Counted from the stretch's first letter, positions 51,341 through 60,797 are shown. The stretch is 64,000 bases of DNA from Halomarina pelagica (GCF_024228315.1 NZ_CP100454.1:434001-498000); one strand, 5' to 3'. Made by a program: numbers and translations. The notes: generated by a model from the letters alone, not told the origin.

Positions 51341-51480
51341 TACAACGATCCAGACACGACTATGCCAGACATCGACCGAATAGGCGTCGGATGAGTTGGT
51401 GCCAGTTGCTGAAGGTGTGAACTAGATGATTTATCTACGGAAGATATTTTAATTACTGTTACTGTATCTGATGGTGTCAC

Positions 51481-51489
51481 TTTTATAAC
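51481..51489 (+). promoter_or_regulatory. TATA box of the gene at 51538
   Basis: TTTTATAAC lies about 50 bp upstream of the ATG at 51538, in AT-rich DNA just outside the IS remnant. Predicted start near 51512, leader about 25 nt. Confidence 0.5.
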
Positions 51490-51537
51490 GGGGTTCCGAT
51501 CGTCGAGTAGCGTCGGACGGACGCTGGAGACTCGAAC

Positions 51538-52119
51538 ATGAACCGACGACGGCTCGTCACGGCACTCGGCACTGGAATCGCAACGGTCAGCCTCGGAGCG
51601 GCGTCGCTCGTCCGGCGGGGCGCGGCCGCGAACGTCCGCTTCAGCGCGGGGCGGGTACGGCTCTCCAACGATAGCGGCGACGTCGAACGCGTCTTCGTCC
51701 GCCCGACGGGGCGGGTGCGGTGGCGGAACTTCGACCAGCCGGTGACGGGCGCGCGATTGACCTTCCGGGCGACGGTCCCGGGCCGAACCGGGTGGAAGAC
51801 GGTCCACGACGAGCGCTACGCGCTGTTCGAGGAGGGGAAGACGACCGGTCGCTTCCGGTACACGCCCGAGCGCGTCGGGGAGATCACGCTGTACGAGGGA
51901 ACGCGGGCGAACGAACTGTTCGGGGCCGAACGAGACGGCGAGACGCGGGAGGAGACGGTGCGGATCGCGGTCCGCGTCACCCTGCTCGCCGCCTCCGGGA
52001 GGCCCGCCCGGCCGACGGACGAGGCGCAGTTCGGCGACGTGGCGACGCTCGCGACGACCGCGGTCAACGAGGGAGCGACGGTCAGCGCCAGCGGCAGAGC
52101 GAACGGCGGGATCGAGTGA
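51538..52119 (+). CDS. Tat-exported hypothetical protein
   Basis: The 193-residue protein begins MNRRRLVTALGTGIATVSLG, a Tat-type signal without a lipobox Cys, cleaved near RRGAAANV. The mature part is beta-rich (VRFSAGRVRLSNDSGDVERV, RVRWRNFDQPVTGARLTF) and looks like a secreted immunoglobulin-like or C2-like sandwich. No family is recognised. Composition is normal GC-rich, so the AT-rich island ends before it. It is convergent with the dipeptide transporter operon; their stops are 2 bp apart. Confidence 0.65.
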   Translation: MNRRRLVTALGTGIATVSLGAASLVRRGAAANVRFSAGRVRLSNDSGDVERVFVRPTGRVRWRNFDQPVTGARLTFRATVPGRTGWKTVHDERYALFEEGKTTGRFRYTPERVGEITLYEGTRANELFGAERDGETREETVRIAVRVTLLAASGRPARPTDEAQFGDVATLATTAVNEGATVSASGRANGGIE

Positions 52120-52120
52120 G

Positions 52121-53479
52121 TCAGGGATTCTCGACCGACACGCCGGACGCTCCGGTCGGGGGGGCGTCCCGTTCCCCGGTCGCCTCGACGCGGTGACAGT
52201 CCGCGGCGCGGTCCGGCCCGAGCGCGACGCGTTCGGGCACCTCGTCGGCGCACGGCGAGGGGAACGCCTCGCGGACGACGCGGGCCGCCTCCTCCTCGTC
52301 GCCGGCGACGGCCGCCCGCGCGGCCGCCTCGATCGCCTCGGCGGCCTCGTCCGGGAGGTCGGCGCGGTCGCCGGGTAAGGACTGCTCGACGACCGCCGAC
52401 GCGACCGACGCGTCGTCCGTCGATCGCCCCTCCGCCGCCAGTTGCGCCACGACCGCCTCGGGATCGAGGGCACCCTCCGCGACGCGCGTGCGGAAGGTGA
52501 ACGCCCGGCGGAACGCCTCCTGGGTCCCCGACCAGTCCGCGGGCGGGATGATCGCCGGACAGCGCGTGTGGAAGCGACAGCCCGACGGCGGGTCGAGCGG
52601 CGACGGGACCGTCCCCCGGAGGACGACCCGCTCGCGCCGCGCAGCGGGGTCGATGCGCGGCACCGAGGAGAGCAACGCCTCCGTGTAGGGGTGCTGCGGA
52701 TCGTCGAACAGCGCCTCGACGGGTGCCGTCTCGACGATTTGCCCGAGGTACATCACGGCGACGCGGTCCGCGATGTGGCGGACGACGCTCAGGTCGTGCG
52801 TGATGAACAGCAGCGAGAGGCCGAACTCCTCCTGGAGGTCGGAGAGCAGGTCGAGGATCTGCGCCTGGACGCTCACGTCGAGCGCGCTCACCGGCTCGTC
52901 GGCGACGATCAGGTCCGGCTCGACCGCGAGCGCGCGGGCGATGCCGACCCGCTGCTGCTGCCCGCCGGAGAACTGCTTCGGGTGGCGGTCGAAGTGGCTC
53001 GCCCGCAGGCCGACCCGCTCCAGCAGCTCCTTCGCGCGCTCGGTCCGGTCGGCGTCGCTCTCGCCGATGCCGTGGACCTCCATCGGCGCTTTGAGGATCT
53101 GCCCGACGGTCTGGCGGGGGTTGAGCGACGCGAGCGGGTCCTGAAACACCATCTGCAGGTCGCGGCGGTACGGGCGTATCTCCCGCTGGGAGAGCCCCGC
53201 CAGCTCCTCGCCGCGGTAGCGGACGCTGCCGGCCGTCGCCTGGTGGAGGTTGAGCACCGTCAGCCCGAGGGTGCTCTTCCCGCACCCCGACTCGCCGACG
53301 ACGGCGAGGGTCTCCCCCTCGCGGATCGCGAGGTCGACCCCGTCGACCGCCTTCACCGACGACGCGGAGCCGACGACGCGGTCGAGCAGGCCGTCGGACT
53401 GATCGAAGTGTTTCTTCAACCCCTCGACTTCGAGCAGCGGGGGCGATCCGTCCGGGTCTCCGCGTTTTGCGTCGGTCAT
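52121..53479 (-). CDS. dppF: oligopeptide/dipeptide ABC transporter ATPase DppF-type, with C-terminal insertion
   Basis: The 452-residue ATPase has Walker A GESGCGKST, signature FSGGQQQRVGIARAL, Walker B LIVADEPVSALDV and the oligopeptide-specific C-terminal motif SGCRFHTRCPAI. It is about 100 residues longer than usual. An acidic, Ala-rich insertion (about 335-420) separates HTRCP from the final cysteines (SPCADEVPE, ADCHRVE). Such insertions are seen in haloarchaeal homologues. It works with DppD to power the importer; ATG 53479 overlaps dppD by 4 bp. Confidence 0.93.
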   Translation of the reverse strand: MTDAKRGDPDGSPPLLEVEGLKKHFDQSDGLLDRVVGSASSVKAVDGVDLAIREGETLAVVGESGCGKSTLGLTVLNLHQATAGSVRYRGEELAGLSQREIRPYRRDLQMVFQDPLASLNPRQTVGQILKAPMEVHGIGESDADRTERAKELLERVGLRASHFDRHPKQFSGGQQQRVGIARALAVEPDLIVADEPVSALDVSVQAQILDLLSDLQEEFGLSLLFITHDLSVVRHIADRVAVMYLGQIVETAPVEALFDDPQHPYTEALLSSVPRIDPAARRERVVLRGTVPSPLDPPSGCRFHTRCPAIIPPADWSGTQEAFRRAFTFRTRVAEGALDPEAVVAQLAAEGRSTDDASVASAVVEQSLPGDRADLPDEAAEAIEAAARAAVAGDEEEAARVVREAFPSPCADEVPERVALGPDRAADCHRVEATGERDAPPTGASGVSVENP

Positions 53480-54519
53480 GGTCGATCACCTTCGGGACCG
53501 CGCCGGAGACAGGCTGCCTCGTGGCCGTCTCCGCCGACGGGCCTGAAGTCGGGTTCGCGTTCGAAGCACTCGCGCGTCGACTCCGGACAGCGCGGCGCGA
53601 AGTGGCAGGCGTAGGGGATGTCGATGAGGTCGGGGACGTACCCCTCGATGGGCCGCACCTCGGCGTCGGGTTCGTCGACCCGCGGCGTGCTCGCGATGAG
53701 CCCCTGCGTGTAGGGGTGCTGGGGGTTCGCGAACAGCTCGTCCGCGGGGCCGCGCTCTACGATCTCGCCGGCGTACATCACCGCGACGCGGTCGCAGAGT
53801 TCGGCGACGACCGCGAGGTCGTGGGTGATGAACAGGATCGCCGTGTCGAAGGCGTCCTTCAGGTCGCGCAGTTCGTCGAGGATCTGCGCCTGGATGGTCA
53901 CGTCGAGGGCGGTCGTCGGCTCGTCCGCGATGAGCAGGTCCGGCTCGCAGGCGAGCGCCATGGCGATCATCGCCCGCTGGCGCATCCCGCCGGAGAACTC
54001 GTGGGGGTAGTCCGCCGCGCGGGCCGCCGGCTCGGGGATCTGGACCGCCTCGAGCATCTCGATGGCCCGCCGCCACGCCTCGGAGTTCCTCGCCGCACCC
54101 AGTATCTTGCGCTTGATCTCGGCCGGGAGGGAGACGGACTCCCCGACGTCCTGGTGGAGTCGGACCGTCTCCGCGATCTGCTCGCCGACGGTGAGCGTCG
54201 GGTTGAGGCTGTTCATCGGGTCCTGAAACACCATCGAGACCCGTCCGCCGCGCAGTTCCCGTAGCTCCGCCTCGTCCTTCGCGAGCAGCGACTCGCCGTC
54301 GAGGCGGACGTCGCCGCCCGCGATCTCGCCCGGCGCGTCGACGATGCCGAGGACGCTCTGTGCGAGGACGCTCTTTCCCGACCCGGACTCCCCGACGAGA
54401 CCGACGATCTCGCCGGGGTCGACGGCGAGGTCGACGCCGTCGACCGCCCGAACGACGCCCCGGTCGGTGGGGAACTGCGTTCGCAACCCCTCGATCTCGA
54501 GGAGCGTCACGGCGACCAC
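53476..54519 (-). CDS. dppD: oligopeptide/dipeptide ABC transporter ATPase DppD-type
   Basis: The 347-residue ATPase has [20 protein letters not shown], Walker [10 protein letters not shown], signature [15 protein letters not shown], Walker [14 protein letters not shown] and the C-terminal cysteine motif [17 protein letters not shown] 54519 is the longest start; GTG 54510 (TLLEIEGL follows) fits the family equally. It is fourth in the operon order dppA-B-C-D-F. Confidence 0.94.
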   Translation of the reverse strand: MVAVTLLEIEGLRTQFPTDRGVVRAVDGVDLAVDPGEIVGLVGESGSGKSVLAQSVLGIVDAPGEIAGGDVRLDGESLLAKDEAELRELRGGRVSMVFQDPMNSLNPTLTVGEQIAETVRLHQDVGESVSLPAEIKRKILGAARNSEAWRRAIEMLEAVQIPEPAARAADYPHEFSGGMRQRAMIAMALACEPDLLIADEPTTALDVTIQAQILDELRDLKDAFDTAILFITHDLAVVAELCDRVAVMYAGEIVERGPADELFANPQHPYTQGLIASTPRVDEPDAEVRPIEGYVPDLIDIPYACHFAPRCPESTRECFEREPDFRPVGGDGHEAACLRRGPEGDRP

Positions 54520-54565
54520 CCCCCGCGGGTGCCGCGGTCGGGGAGCGGCGTCGGCGCGTCCCCGA

Positions 54566-55564
54566 TCATCGCTCCTCCACCTCGCCCTGATCGACGTCGA
54601 AGGCGTCGCGCAGGCCGTCGCCGAAGGTGTTGAACGCCAGCACGGTGACCATGATGGCGAGCCCCGGCATGACGGAGATCCACCAGGCCCGCTCGATGAA
54701 CTGCCGCCCGTCGGAGAGCAGCAGCCCCCAGGTCGGCGTCGTGGGCTTCACGCCGAGGCCGAGAAACGACAGCCCGGCCTCCGCGAGGATGGCGAGCGGG
54801 ATCATCAGCGTCGCCTGCACGATGAGCGGCGCGACGGCGTTGGGGAGCATCTCGCGCGCCATGATCCGGCGATCGGACATCCCGACGGCGCGGGCGGCGG
54901 TGACGTACTCCGACTCGCGCAACGAGAGGATCTCCCCGCGGATGAGCCGGGCGAAGTCGTCGATGTAGGCGATGCCGATGGCGATGACGACGTTCGTGAC
55001 GCCCAGCCCGCCCGTGAGCGCGATGATGCCGACGCCGAGGATGAGTTCGGGGAACGCCCACTGGAAGTCGACGTACCGCATCAGCAGGCTGTCGATCCAG
55101 CCGCCGTAGTAGCCCGCGAGGACGCCGATGGTCGTCCCGAGCGTGAACGCGACGGCGAGCGTCGCCATCGCCACGAGCAGCGAGACGCGCGCGCCGTAGA
55201 CGAGCCGCGTCAGCACGTCGTGGCCGAACGAGTCGGTCCCCAGCAGGTGGAAGACGCGCTCCGTCTCGCCGTCGCCGTCGAAGTCACCGACGGAGTACGA
55301 GCCGGGTTCCTTCATGAACGCGAACGTCGCCTCCTCGTCGTAGGGGGCGACGACCGGCGCGAGGGCGGCCGTGAGCACGAACGCGACGACGACGATCGCG
55401 CCGAACAGCGCCAGCTTGTCGCCGAGGATCCCCTCGACCAGCCGCTCGCGCGTGCTCCGGTACTCCTCGGTCCGCTCGGAGCGCTCGTACTCGGGGGGCA
55501 TCTCGCCGGGGCCGAACACCGTGCGCTCGCCGACGCCCGGGCCGGCGGAGGTGTCGGAACTCAT
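54566..55564 (-). CDS. dppC: dipeptide ABC transporter permease DppC-type
   Basis: The 332-residue permease has six membrane helices. The first is preceded by an acidic 40-residue tail; an LLGTDSFGHDVLTRLVYGAR motif and the binding-protein-dependent loop (EILSLRESEYVTAARAVGMS then LPNAVAPLIVQ) place it in the DppC/OppC group. A 50-residue extracytoplasmic insertion (EEATFAFMKEPGSYSVGDFD, GDGETERVFH) before the motif resembles a calcium-binding-like acidic loop. ATG 55564 overlaps the dppB stop by one base. Confidence 0.94.
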   Translation of the reverse strand: MSSDTSAGPGVGERTVFGPGEMPPEYERSERTEEYRSTRERLVEGILGDKLALFGAIVVVAFVLTAALAPVVAPYDEEATFAFMKEPGSYSVGDFDGDGETERVFHLLGTDSFGHDVLTRLVYGARVSLLVAMATLAVAFTLGTTIGVLAGYYGGWIDSLLMRYVDFQWAFPELILGVGIIALTGGLGVTNVVIAIGIAYIDDFARLIRGEILSLRESEYVTAARAVGMSDRRIMAREMLPNAVAPLIVQATLMIPLAILAEAGLSFLGLGVKPTTPTWGLLLSDGRQFIERAWWISVMPGLAIMVTVLAFNTFGDGLRDAFDVDQGEVEER

Positions 55565-56514
55565 CACCCCTCACCTCCGTAGCGGATGCGCGGGTCGATG
55601 GCGGTGTAGGCGATGTCGACCGCGAGGTTGGTGAACACGAGCACGCCGGCCACGAGCAGGATGACGACCTGCGTGACGGGGTAGTTGCGGTCGAGCATCG
55701 AGTCGACGAGCAGGCGGCCGAGCCCCTGGATGCTGAAGACGAGTTCGACCGTGACGCTCCCGACGAGCACGAGCGCGAGCTGGATGCCCGCGACGGTGAC
55801 GACCGGGATGAGCGCGTTCTGGAGCGCGTGCTTGTACAGCCGGGTGCGCGATCCGACGCCCTTCGCGAGGGCGGTCTTCATGTACGGCTCGTCGAGCACC
55901 TCCAGCAGCGAGGAGCGCATCATCCGCATCACGACCGCGCCGTAGGGGAGTCCCACGGCGATCCCGGGGAGGACGATGTGCTCGAGCCAGGTGACGAATC
56001 CCTCCTCGAGGGGCAACCCGACGATGGGGAGGAGGTCGAGCCAGACGCCGAACACCAGCGCGAGCAGGATGCCGACGAAGAACGCCGGCATCGACAGCCC
56101 GAGGAACGCCCCGATGGTGGCGACGTAGTCGACGGGCTGGCGCTTCCGCGTCGCGCTGACGATGCCCGCCGGGACGGCCACCGCGAGGCCGACCGTGACG
56201 GCCACGAGCGCGACGGAGAACGTCCGCGGCGCGGCCTGCCCGACGAGCGCGGCGACCGACTGGCTGGTGGTGATGCTCTGGCCGAAGTCGAACGTCAGCA
56301 GATCGAGCATGAAGTCGGCGTACTGAACGGGGAGCGGGTCGTTGAGCCCGAGTTGCTCCCGCAGGGCGCGCTTCGCCTGAGGCGTCGCCTCCTGACCGAG
56401 CATGGTCTGGACGGGCCCCCCCGGGATGGCGCGGAGGCCGAAGAAGACCGTGGTGGCGACGAGCCACATGATGAACGCGGCGTGGGCGACGCGCTTCGCG
56501 ATGTACCGGCGCAT
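55564..56514 (-). CDS. dppB: dipeptide ABC transporter permease DppB-type
   Basis: The 316-residue permease has six membrane helices and DppB features: RYIAKRVAHAAFIMWLVATT at the N-terminus, GGPVQTMLGQEATPQAKRAL, LRRQLGLN-like region (LREQLGLNDPLPVQYADFM), the EAA loop (LLEVLDEPYMKTALAKGVGS) and VFSIQGLGRLLVDSMLDRNY. ATG 56514 starts one base after the dppA stop. Confidence 0.95.
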   Translation of the reverse strand: MRRYIAKRVAHAAFIMWLVATTVFFGLRAIPGGPVQTMLGQEATPQAKRALREQLGLNDPLPVQYADFMLDLLTFDFGQSITTSQSVAALVGQAAPRTFSVALVAVTVGLAVAVPAGIVSATRKRQPVDYVATIGAFLGLSMPAFFVGILLALVFGVWLDLLPIVGLPLEEGFVTWLEHIVLPGIAVGLPYGAVVMRMMRSSLLEVLDEPYMKTALAKGVGSRTRLYKHALQNALIPVVTVAGIQLALVLVGSVTVELVFSIQGLGRLLVDSMLDRNYPVTQVVILLVAGVLVFTNLAVDIAYTAIDPRIRYGGEG

Positions 56515-56515
56515 G

Positions 56516-58183
56516 CTAGCCGTCCAGCCGCACCGTGTGGAAGTTCCGCATGAAGGGGATGTGGGTGAACCCCTTCACGCGATCCGTGTGAGCGGCGACG
56601 TCGTTCTGGTGCATGAGGTAGGCGTGCGGGGCCTGCTCGATGAGCCGGTCTTCGAGTTCGTGAAGGATCTTCGTGCGCTTCTCCCGGTTCAGCTCGCGGC
56701 GCTGGTCGGCCAGTAGCTGGTGGACCTTCTCGTCCTGGAAGTTCACCCAGTTCCAGACGCCGCCCTCGTCGGGCAGGCGGTAGAAGTTGTACAGCGACTG
56801 GTCCGGGTCGGGGTCGCCGACGCTCCCGCTGATGGTCGTGTCGTAGTCGAGCTTCTCGTAGCGCTCCCAGTACGTCGAGGAGGTGACCTGCTCGATCTCG
56901 ACGTCGAACCCGGCGGCGTTGAGCTGCTGGCGCATCGCCTTCGCCGCGCGCGTGTCGCCCTGCGCGGTCAGGATGGAGAAGCTCGCGCCCTCGATCCCCG
57001 CCTCCTTCACGAGTCGCTTCCCCGCCTCGGGGTCGTACTGCTGGGTCGAGGGCTTGTCGTCGCGCCACGCCCACTCGGTCGCCTTGTTGATCGGACCGGT
57101 GTCGGGCAGCGCGTTACCGAAGTAGGCAGTCTCCACGAACTTCTCGTTGTCGACGAGCTTCGCGATGCCGAGGCGCGCCTTCCGCGAGGCGAAGGTGTCC
57201 TTCGTCTCGTTCATGGCGAAGCCGTACCAGTTCACGCCGGGCGAGACGGAGGCGGTGACGCCGCTCGCGCCCTCGACCTGCTCCAGGTTCTGGAGCGGCA
57301 CGAGGTTGGCGAAGTCGATCTCGCCGCTCCTGAGGGCGTTGACGAGCGTCGCCGCCTCCGGGATGGGCTTGACGTCGACGCCGTCGAGGTAGGGGAGCGC
57401 GTTGCCCTCCTCGTCGGTCTCGAAGTAGTCGTCGAAGGCGTCGAGGACGAGCTTCGAGCCGACCTGGTGCTCGCGAACCTGGAACGGCCCCGTGCCGACG
57501 GGTTTCGTCTTGTACGCCTCGGCACCCATCTCCTCGATGGCCGTCTTCGAGACGATCGTGGCCGCGCGGCCGGGACCGCGCGTGAGGTAGACGAGCGCGG
57601 GAGCCATCGGCTGCTTGAAGTTGAGCGTCACCGAGTGGTCGCCGTCGACGACGACGCCCCCGTCGTCGACCGGCTTGAGCGTGCTCAGTTTCGACGCGGC
57701 GGGGGTGTCCTTCGAGATGGTCCGCTGGATCGTGTACTTCACGTCCTCGGCGGTGAACGTCGCGCCGTTGTGGAACGTGACGCCCTTCCTGAGGTCGAAA
57801 CGGATCGTCGCGCCGCCGTTTTCGACGGTCCAGTCCTTCGCGAGGTCCCCGCGGATGGTGAGGTCCTTCTTCAGCGTGACGAGGCCGTTGAAGACGTTCG
57901 CCGCCACCTGGAAGTACTGACCGACGCTGATGTACGGCGGGTCGAGCACGTCGATGCTCCCGGTGAACCACCCCGCCTGGAGGCGGCCCCCGCTCCCGCC
58001 GGAGCCGCCACCGCCGCCGCCGTCGCTCCCGTTGCCGTCGCCGCCGCCACCGCCGCCGAGACAGCCGGCCACGCTCGCCATCCCCGCCGCACCGAGTAAC
58101 TTCAGCGTGGTCCGCCTGTCGATCGTCGGACCGCTCAGGTCCTCGGGGGTGAACCCGCGCGCGTCCGGGTCGCTGGATGTCAT
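56516..58183 (-). CDS. dppA: dipeptide ABC transporter substrate-binding lipoprotein
   Basis: The 555-residue SBP_bac_5 protein has a cytoplasmic pre-signal of about 20 residues, a Tat signal (DRRTTLKLLGAAGMASVAGC) with lipobox Cys and a Gly/Ser/Asp-rich tether. The binding domain then follows (DVLDPPYISVGQYFQVAANV, RFDLRKGVTFHNGATFTAED, GTGPFQVREHQVGSKLVLDA). It captures oligopeptides or other ligands such as nickel chelates or glycosides for DppBCDF. It is the first gene of the operon. ATG 58183. Confidence 0.94.
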   Translation of the reverse strand: MTSSDPDARGFTPEDLSGPTIDRRTTLKLLGAAGMASVAGCLGGGGGGDGNGSDGGGGGGSGGSGGRLQAGWFTGSIDVLDPPYISVGQYFQVAANVFNGLVTLKKDLTIRGDLAKDWTVENGGATIRFDLRKGVTFHNGATFTAEDVKYTIQRTISKDTPAASKLSTLKPVDDGGVVVDGDHSVTLNFKQPMAPALVYLTRGPGRAATIVSKTAIEEMGAEAYKTKPVGTGPFQVREHQVGSKLVLDAFDDYFETDEEGNALPYLDGVDVKPIPEAATLVNALRSGEIDFANLVPLQNLEQVEGASGVTASVSPGVNWYGFAMNETKDTFASRKARLGIAKLVDNEKFVETAYFGNALPDTGPINKATEWAWRDDKPSTQQYDPEAGKRLVKEAGIEGASFSILTAQGDTRAAKAMRQQLNAAGFDVEIEQVTSSTYWERYEKLDYDTTISGSVGDPDPDQSLYNFYRLPDEGGVWNWVNFQDEKVHQLLADQRRELNREKRTKILHELEDRLIEQAPHAYLMHQNDVAAHTDRVKGFTHIPFMRNFHTVRLDG

Positions 58184-58287
58184 ACGGCAAGTACTGTGAG
58201 AACATGTCCCATTATTGTGGAACCGAATATACTCGGTGTCGTGGTGCTACGGAGGTACAGGGACGGCGAAACGTCCCGTGAACAGAC

Positions 58288-58992
58288 GTGAGGGAAGTAA
58301 TACTCCAGATCCGACACCACGGCGAACCGGAAAGCGACATCAGTGCGAAGTATCCCGAGGTGACGCTCCAGTCGCGCTCGTCGATGACCGGACGGACGAC
58401 GAGCAGGAAGCGCATCATCGAGGTGAGCGGCGATCCGGCGGTCATCCCCAAGTTTCTGGAGGAGTTCGGCGAGGCCGACCCCATCATCGCGCTCGAACCG
58501 CTCTCGCCGGTGGACCGGGAGCGCGTGTTCGTCGCGATGACCTACGACGCCTACAAGTGGGACAGCATCTCCGAGCGCCTCTCGGACATGGGTATCCACT
58601 ACCGGAACGGGACGACCATCACCGCTGGCTGGGAGCGCTGGACGCTCTACCTCGGCGACGACGACGACCTCTCCTCGATCGTGGAGACGATCGAGGCGGC
58701 GGGCAACGAGACGCGACTGGTCAGGAGCGTCGAGCTGAGCGAGGTCGAGGCCAACGACCAGCTCGACGTGACGGCGCTCGTCCGCGAACTCACCCCGCGC
58801 CAGCAGGAGGTGCTCGCCACCGCCATCGACTGCGGCTACTACCGGATGCAGCGCGAGACGACCATCGAGGAGATCGGCGAGGAGCTGGGAATCGCTCCCA
58901 CGACGACGTGGGAGCACCTGAAGCGGGCCGAGCACAAGGTCATGCGCGAGATGGCGGACCACCTCGACCCGCCCGCCGTCGTCCGGCGGTGA
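58288..58992 (+). CDS. Bat-type HTH_10 regulator
   Basis: The 234-residue regulator starts at GTG 58288 (REVILQIRHHGEPES). It has an N-terminal sensing domain (VTLQSRSSMTGRTTSRKRII, FLEEFGEADPIIALEPLSPV) and a C-terminal HTH_10 domain with LTPRQQEVLATAIDCGYYRM, TIEEIGEELGIAPTTTWEHL. It is divergent from the dipeptide transporter operon with a 104-bp shared promoter gap, making it the likely regulator of that operon. Confidence 0.92.
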   Translation: MREVILQIRHHGEPESDISAKYPEVTLQSRSSMTGRTTSRKRIIEVSGDPAVIPKFLEEFGEADPIIALEPLSPVDRERVFVAMTYDAYKWDSISERLSDMGIHYRNGTTITAGWERWTLYLGDDDDLSSIVETIEAAGNETRLVRSVELSEVEANDQLDVTALVRELTPRQQEVLATAIDCGYYRMQRETTIEEIGEELGIAPTTTWEHLKRAEHKVMREMADHLDPPAVVRR

Positions 58993-59058
58993 TCGGTCGT
59001 TTCGCGTCCGGAGGGCGGTCCACGGCTACAGCCCGGGACCGCCGCGGGCGGGGTCCGA

Positions 59059-60369
59059 TCAGGCGTCCAGCCGATCCGCGATCGACGCCGCGATCTCGCG
59101 CGCTCGCGCCCGGATCGCGTCGGCGTCCGCGACGACCACCTCGCCGCGCTCCTGGAGGACCTCGCCGTCGACCATCGTGAACCGCACGTCGTCGCCGTGG
59201 GCCGCGAAGACGACGTGCGAGTAGGGGTCGTACAGCGGCGTCGCGCGCGTGAGGTCGGTCGTCAGGCCGATCACGTCCGCGCGCCAGCCCTCGCGGAGCG
59301 CGCCGACGCGCTCGAAGCCCGCCGCCCGCGCGCCGTTGCGCGTCGCCATCTCGAAGACGACCCGTGCGGGCGTCGACGTCGCGTCGTGCCGGTCTACCTT
59401 CTGGAGGAGGCTGGCCTGGCGCATCTCGGTGAAGGGATCGAGGGTGTTGTTGCACGGCGGGCCGTCGTTGCCGAGCGCGACGTTGATCCCCCGGTCGAGG
59501 TAGTCCGCGATCGGCGCGGTCCCCGAGGCGAGCTTCATGTTCGAGGACGGACAGTAGGTCACGTTGGTGCCGGTCTCGGCCAGCACCTCGCGCTCCGTCT
59601 CGTCGGTCCAGACGCAGTGGGCGAGCACCACGTCCTCGCCGGTGAGGCCGACCTCGTGGAGCCAGTGGACGTTCCGCCGGCCGGTGTCGGCCTCCACCTG
59701 CGCCACCTCGTCGCGGTTCTCGCTCGCGTGGGTGTGGATGCGCACGCCGTCGTAGCGGTCGGCCAGTTCGCGCGCGCCGCGCAGGCACTCCTCGGTGCAG
59801 GAGACGGCGAAGCGCGGCGTCAGCGCGTAGCGGATGCGCCCGCCGCACGTGTCGTGGTAGGCCTCGATGAGCCGTTCGGACGCGGACAGCGCCGTCTCGG
59901 TGTCCTCGAGCAGCCCCTTGGGTGCCCGCTTGTCCATCATCACCTTCCCGAGCAGGCCGCGGATCCCCATCTCGCCGGCCGCCTCGAAGGCGGCGTCCGC
60001 GTGGGCGACCGAGAGGTGATCGATCGCGGTGGTGGTGCCGCTCTCGATCAGTTCGAGGTAGCCGAGTTCGGCGGCGGCGCGCATCTCCTCGGCGGTGAGC
60101 GACGCCTCCATGGGGAGGACGTAGTCGAACAGCCAGTCGAGCAGTTCCGCGTCGTCGGCGATGCCCCGTCCGAGGCTCTGGACGGAGTGGACGTGCCCGC
60201 CGACCAGCCCCGGCATCAGCAGGTCGTACCCCTCACGTTCGTGGTCGGGATATCGATCCAGGAGGTCCTCGCGGGGGCCGACGGCCGCGATACGCGACCC
60301 CTCGACGACGACCGCCCCGTCCTCGACGACGGTACTCGAGTCGACGAGCACCGTTCCAGTGAGTATCAT
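59059..60369 (-). CDS. amidohydrolase, 5'-deoxyadenosine/MTA/SAH deaminase-like
   Basis: The 436-residue metal-dependent hydrolase has the amidohydrolase ligand set: HVHSVQS (HxH, about residue 59), HTHASE, AHCVWTDE and the Asp in VALGNDGPPCNNTLDPFTEM. The segment PCNNTLDPFTEMRQA is typical of the MtaD/SAH deaminase group, which deaminates 5'-methylthioadenosine, S-adenosylhomocysteine or 5'-deoxyadenosine. Guanine or chlorohydrolase-type activities are less likely. It stands alone, convergent with the Bat-type regulator gene. ATG 60369. Confidence 0.88.
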   Translation of the reverse strand: MILTGTVLVDSSTVVEDGAVVVEGSRIAAVGPREDLLDRYPDHEREGYDLLMPGLVGGHVHSVQSLGRGIADDAELLDWLFDYVLPMEASLTAEEMRAAAELGYLELIESGTTTAIDHLSVAHADAAFEAAGEMGIRGLLGKVMMDKRAPKGLLEDTETALSASERLIEAYHDTCGGRIRYALTPRFAVSCTEECLRGARELADRYDGVRIHTHASENRDEVAQVEADTGRRNVHWLHEVGLTGEDVVLAHCVWTDETEREVLAETGTNVTYCPSSNMKLASGTAPIADYLDRGINVALGNDGPPCNNTLDPFTEMRQASLLQKVDRHDATSTPARVVFEMATRNGARAAGFERVGALREGWRADVIGLTTDLTRATPLYDPYSHVVFAAHGDDVRFTMVDGEVLQERGEVVVADADAIRARAREIAASIADRLDA

Positions 60370-60473
60370 CGGTCTCCGCTCCCCTCAGAGTCCGAGCACC
60401 GTGAAGTCAGCTTTGATCCGTAGGAGGGACGGACCGTGTGCGTTCTTTACCCTTCGGGACGAAGGGGTGGTCG

Positions 60474-60797
60474 ATGGAGGCGGCCCTCTGGTACGTGCTG
60501 ACGGGAACCCGAGGCGGACCGAATCGGGCACGGATCCTCCAGACCCTTCGCCGCCGACCGAGAAACGCGAATCAACTGGCCGAGGCGCTCGACCTCCACT
60601 ACGAGACCGTCCGCCACCACCTGGACGTGCTCGTGGACAACGACGTCCTCGTGACCGGCGGCGACGGGTACGGAGCGGTGTACCTCCCATCGCCGCGCGT
60701 GCGACAGCAGTGGGACGTCGTCGAGTCGATCCTCCAGGAGGTCGGCGTAGACGAGGACCGAGTCGAAACGGATACGGAGAGTGACACCGACTCATGA
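60474..60797 (+). CDS. winged-helix (ArsR-like) regulator
   Basis: The 107-residue protein has a classic winged helix: GGPNRARILQTLRRRPRNAN, QLAEALDLHYETVRHHLDVL, VDNDVLVTGGDGYGAVYLPS, and a short acidic C-terminal tail. It is probably a local regulator of the small membrane protein 67 bp downstream, an arrangement common in haloarchaea. I chose ATG 60474 (MEAALWYVLTG); an earlier frame start at 60438 is less likely. Confidence 0.86.
   Translation: MEAALWYVLTGTRGGPNRARILQTLRRRPRNANQLAEALDLHYETVRHHLDVLVDNDVLVTGGDGYGAVYLPSPRVRQQWDVVESILQEVGVDEDRVETDTESDTDS

Larger units (their letters stand above)
50790..51427 (+). mobile_element. decayed IS6-type insertion element
   Basis: The 638-bp segment is bounded by a perfect 10-bp inverted repeat, ATCTAGTTCA (50790-50799) and TGAACTAGAT (51418-51427), and contains a broken transposase. 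No clear target-site duplication flanks it (GATACT... left, GATTTATC right). It sits at the edge of the AT-rich island holding the Tat orphan. The TIRs are short, so the exact ends are tentative. Confidence 0.6.
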
